Assembly (NCBI GenBank): GCA_023664265.1
Contig: JAMPFV010000024.1
Span: 1-41,316, forward strand
Origin: Roseburia sp.
GTDB lineage: Bacteria; Bacillota; Clostridia; Lachnospirales; Lachnospiraceae
Direction of reading: 5' to 3'
DNA length: 41,316 nt
Below, piece by piece: positions 41,261 through 41,316 of the stretch (within the stretch, counting starts at the first letter, position 1; each line of letters opens with the position of its first letter). Both the position numbers and the translations under genes were made by a program. The notes under the pieces are model-generated. The model had not been told where the DNA came from. It did not search any database and saw nothing but the letters and a program-made list of their open reading frames with translations.

Positions 41261-41292
41261 TAAGCCCCTTACCTTTTCCGGCAAGAGGCTTA
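41261..41292 (-). terminator. Terminator-like hairpin before the broken toxin
   Basis: On the minus strand TAAGCC-T-CTTGCC, loop GGAAAA, GGTAAG-G-GGCTTA forms a stem of about 12 pairs ending 17 bases before the toxin ATG. Its place matches the terminator between antitoxin RNA and toxin at 31875-31924. The T-run after it is poor. The antitoxin repeats would lie beyond the window edge. Confidence 0.6.
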
Positions 41293-41316
41293 CAAACTTT
41301 TTCACGGTCTATTTAT

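Overview
The window comes from a low-redundancy bacterial chromosome of Firmicutes type, most likely a gut Lachnospiraceae-like Clostridium relative. The reasons are strong AGGAGG-type ribosome binding sites, consensus sigma-A promoters (several TTGACA-N17-TATAAT-like), an SdpR/SdpI pair, a PdaA-type deacetylase, NusG-domain-II and Uma2 proteins, and a CptIN-like type III toxin-antitoxin locus. Most genes are GC-rich. Three stretches are visibly more AT-rich and carry toxin-antitoxin genes, which suggests acquisition. No tRNA, rRNA, CRISPR array or insertion sequence was recognised.

Left part (1-13.9 kb). A minus-strand run encodes a phosphohexomutase, IspF, a GNAT/SCP2-like protein, DeoD, CysE and the N-terminal half of CysS, cut by the window edge. 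Upstream of it lie a Fic toxin with an unusual fused antitoxin (RelB/DinJ-like N-terminus plus VbhA-like inhibitory helix), then a heterodimeric ABC exporter. An 18-bp-arm palindrome separates the exporter from a divergent PdaA-type polysaccharide deacetylase. An SDR oxidoreductase and an ECF sigma/anti-sigma pair follow.

Middle part (13.9-29.8 kb). This holds sdpRI with clear operator repeats around its promoter, a chimeric pseudogene, carB, a possible 30-residue membrane peptide, a PD-(D/E)XK transposase-like nuclease, a secreted GH53 galactanase lipoprotein, a ZIP metal transporter, a Uma2 protein overlapping a convergent MATE exporter, a nitroreductase, a chemoreceptor, a Y-family DNA polymerase and a NusG-domain-II membrane protein.

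Right part (29.9-41.3 kb). This is a dense second-messenger signalling island. It has a C_GCAxxG_C_C redox-type domain fused to a degenerate GGDEF and an intact EAL; a receiver domain fused to a RelQ-like (p)ppGpp synthetase; a hemerythrin/CheX-like/receiver protein; a divergent hybrid histidine kinase; a diverged HD-GYP protein; and a dCache-HD-GYP-receiver protein. I infer a phosphorelay in which oxygen or redox input could control alarmone synthesis and c-di-GMP breakdown. No intact GGDEF cyclase is present.

Inside this island sits a compact type III toxin-antitoxin locus at 31717-32483. It has a perfect consensus promoter, two 46-bp tandem repeats that each fold on paper as an H-type pseudoknot, a rho-independent terminator and a CptN/ToxN-like toxin. 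The toxin frame runs on antisense into the end of the receiver-alarmone synthetase gene. A second, broken toxin of the same family lies at the right edge (40994-41244), again directly behind a terminator hairpin, so its antitoxin RNA should lie just outside the window.
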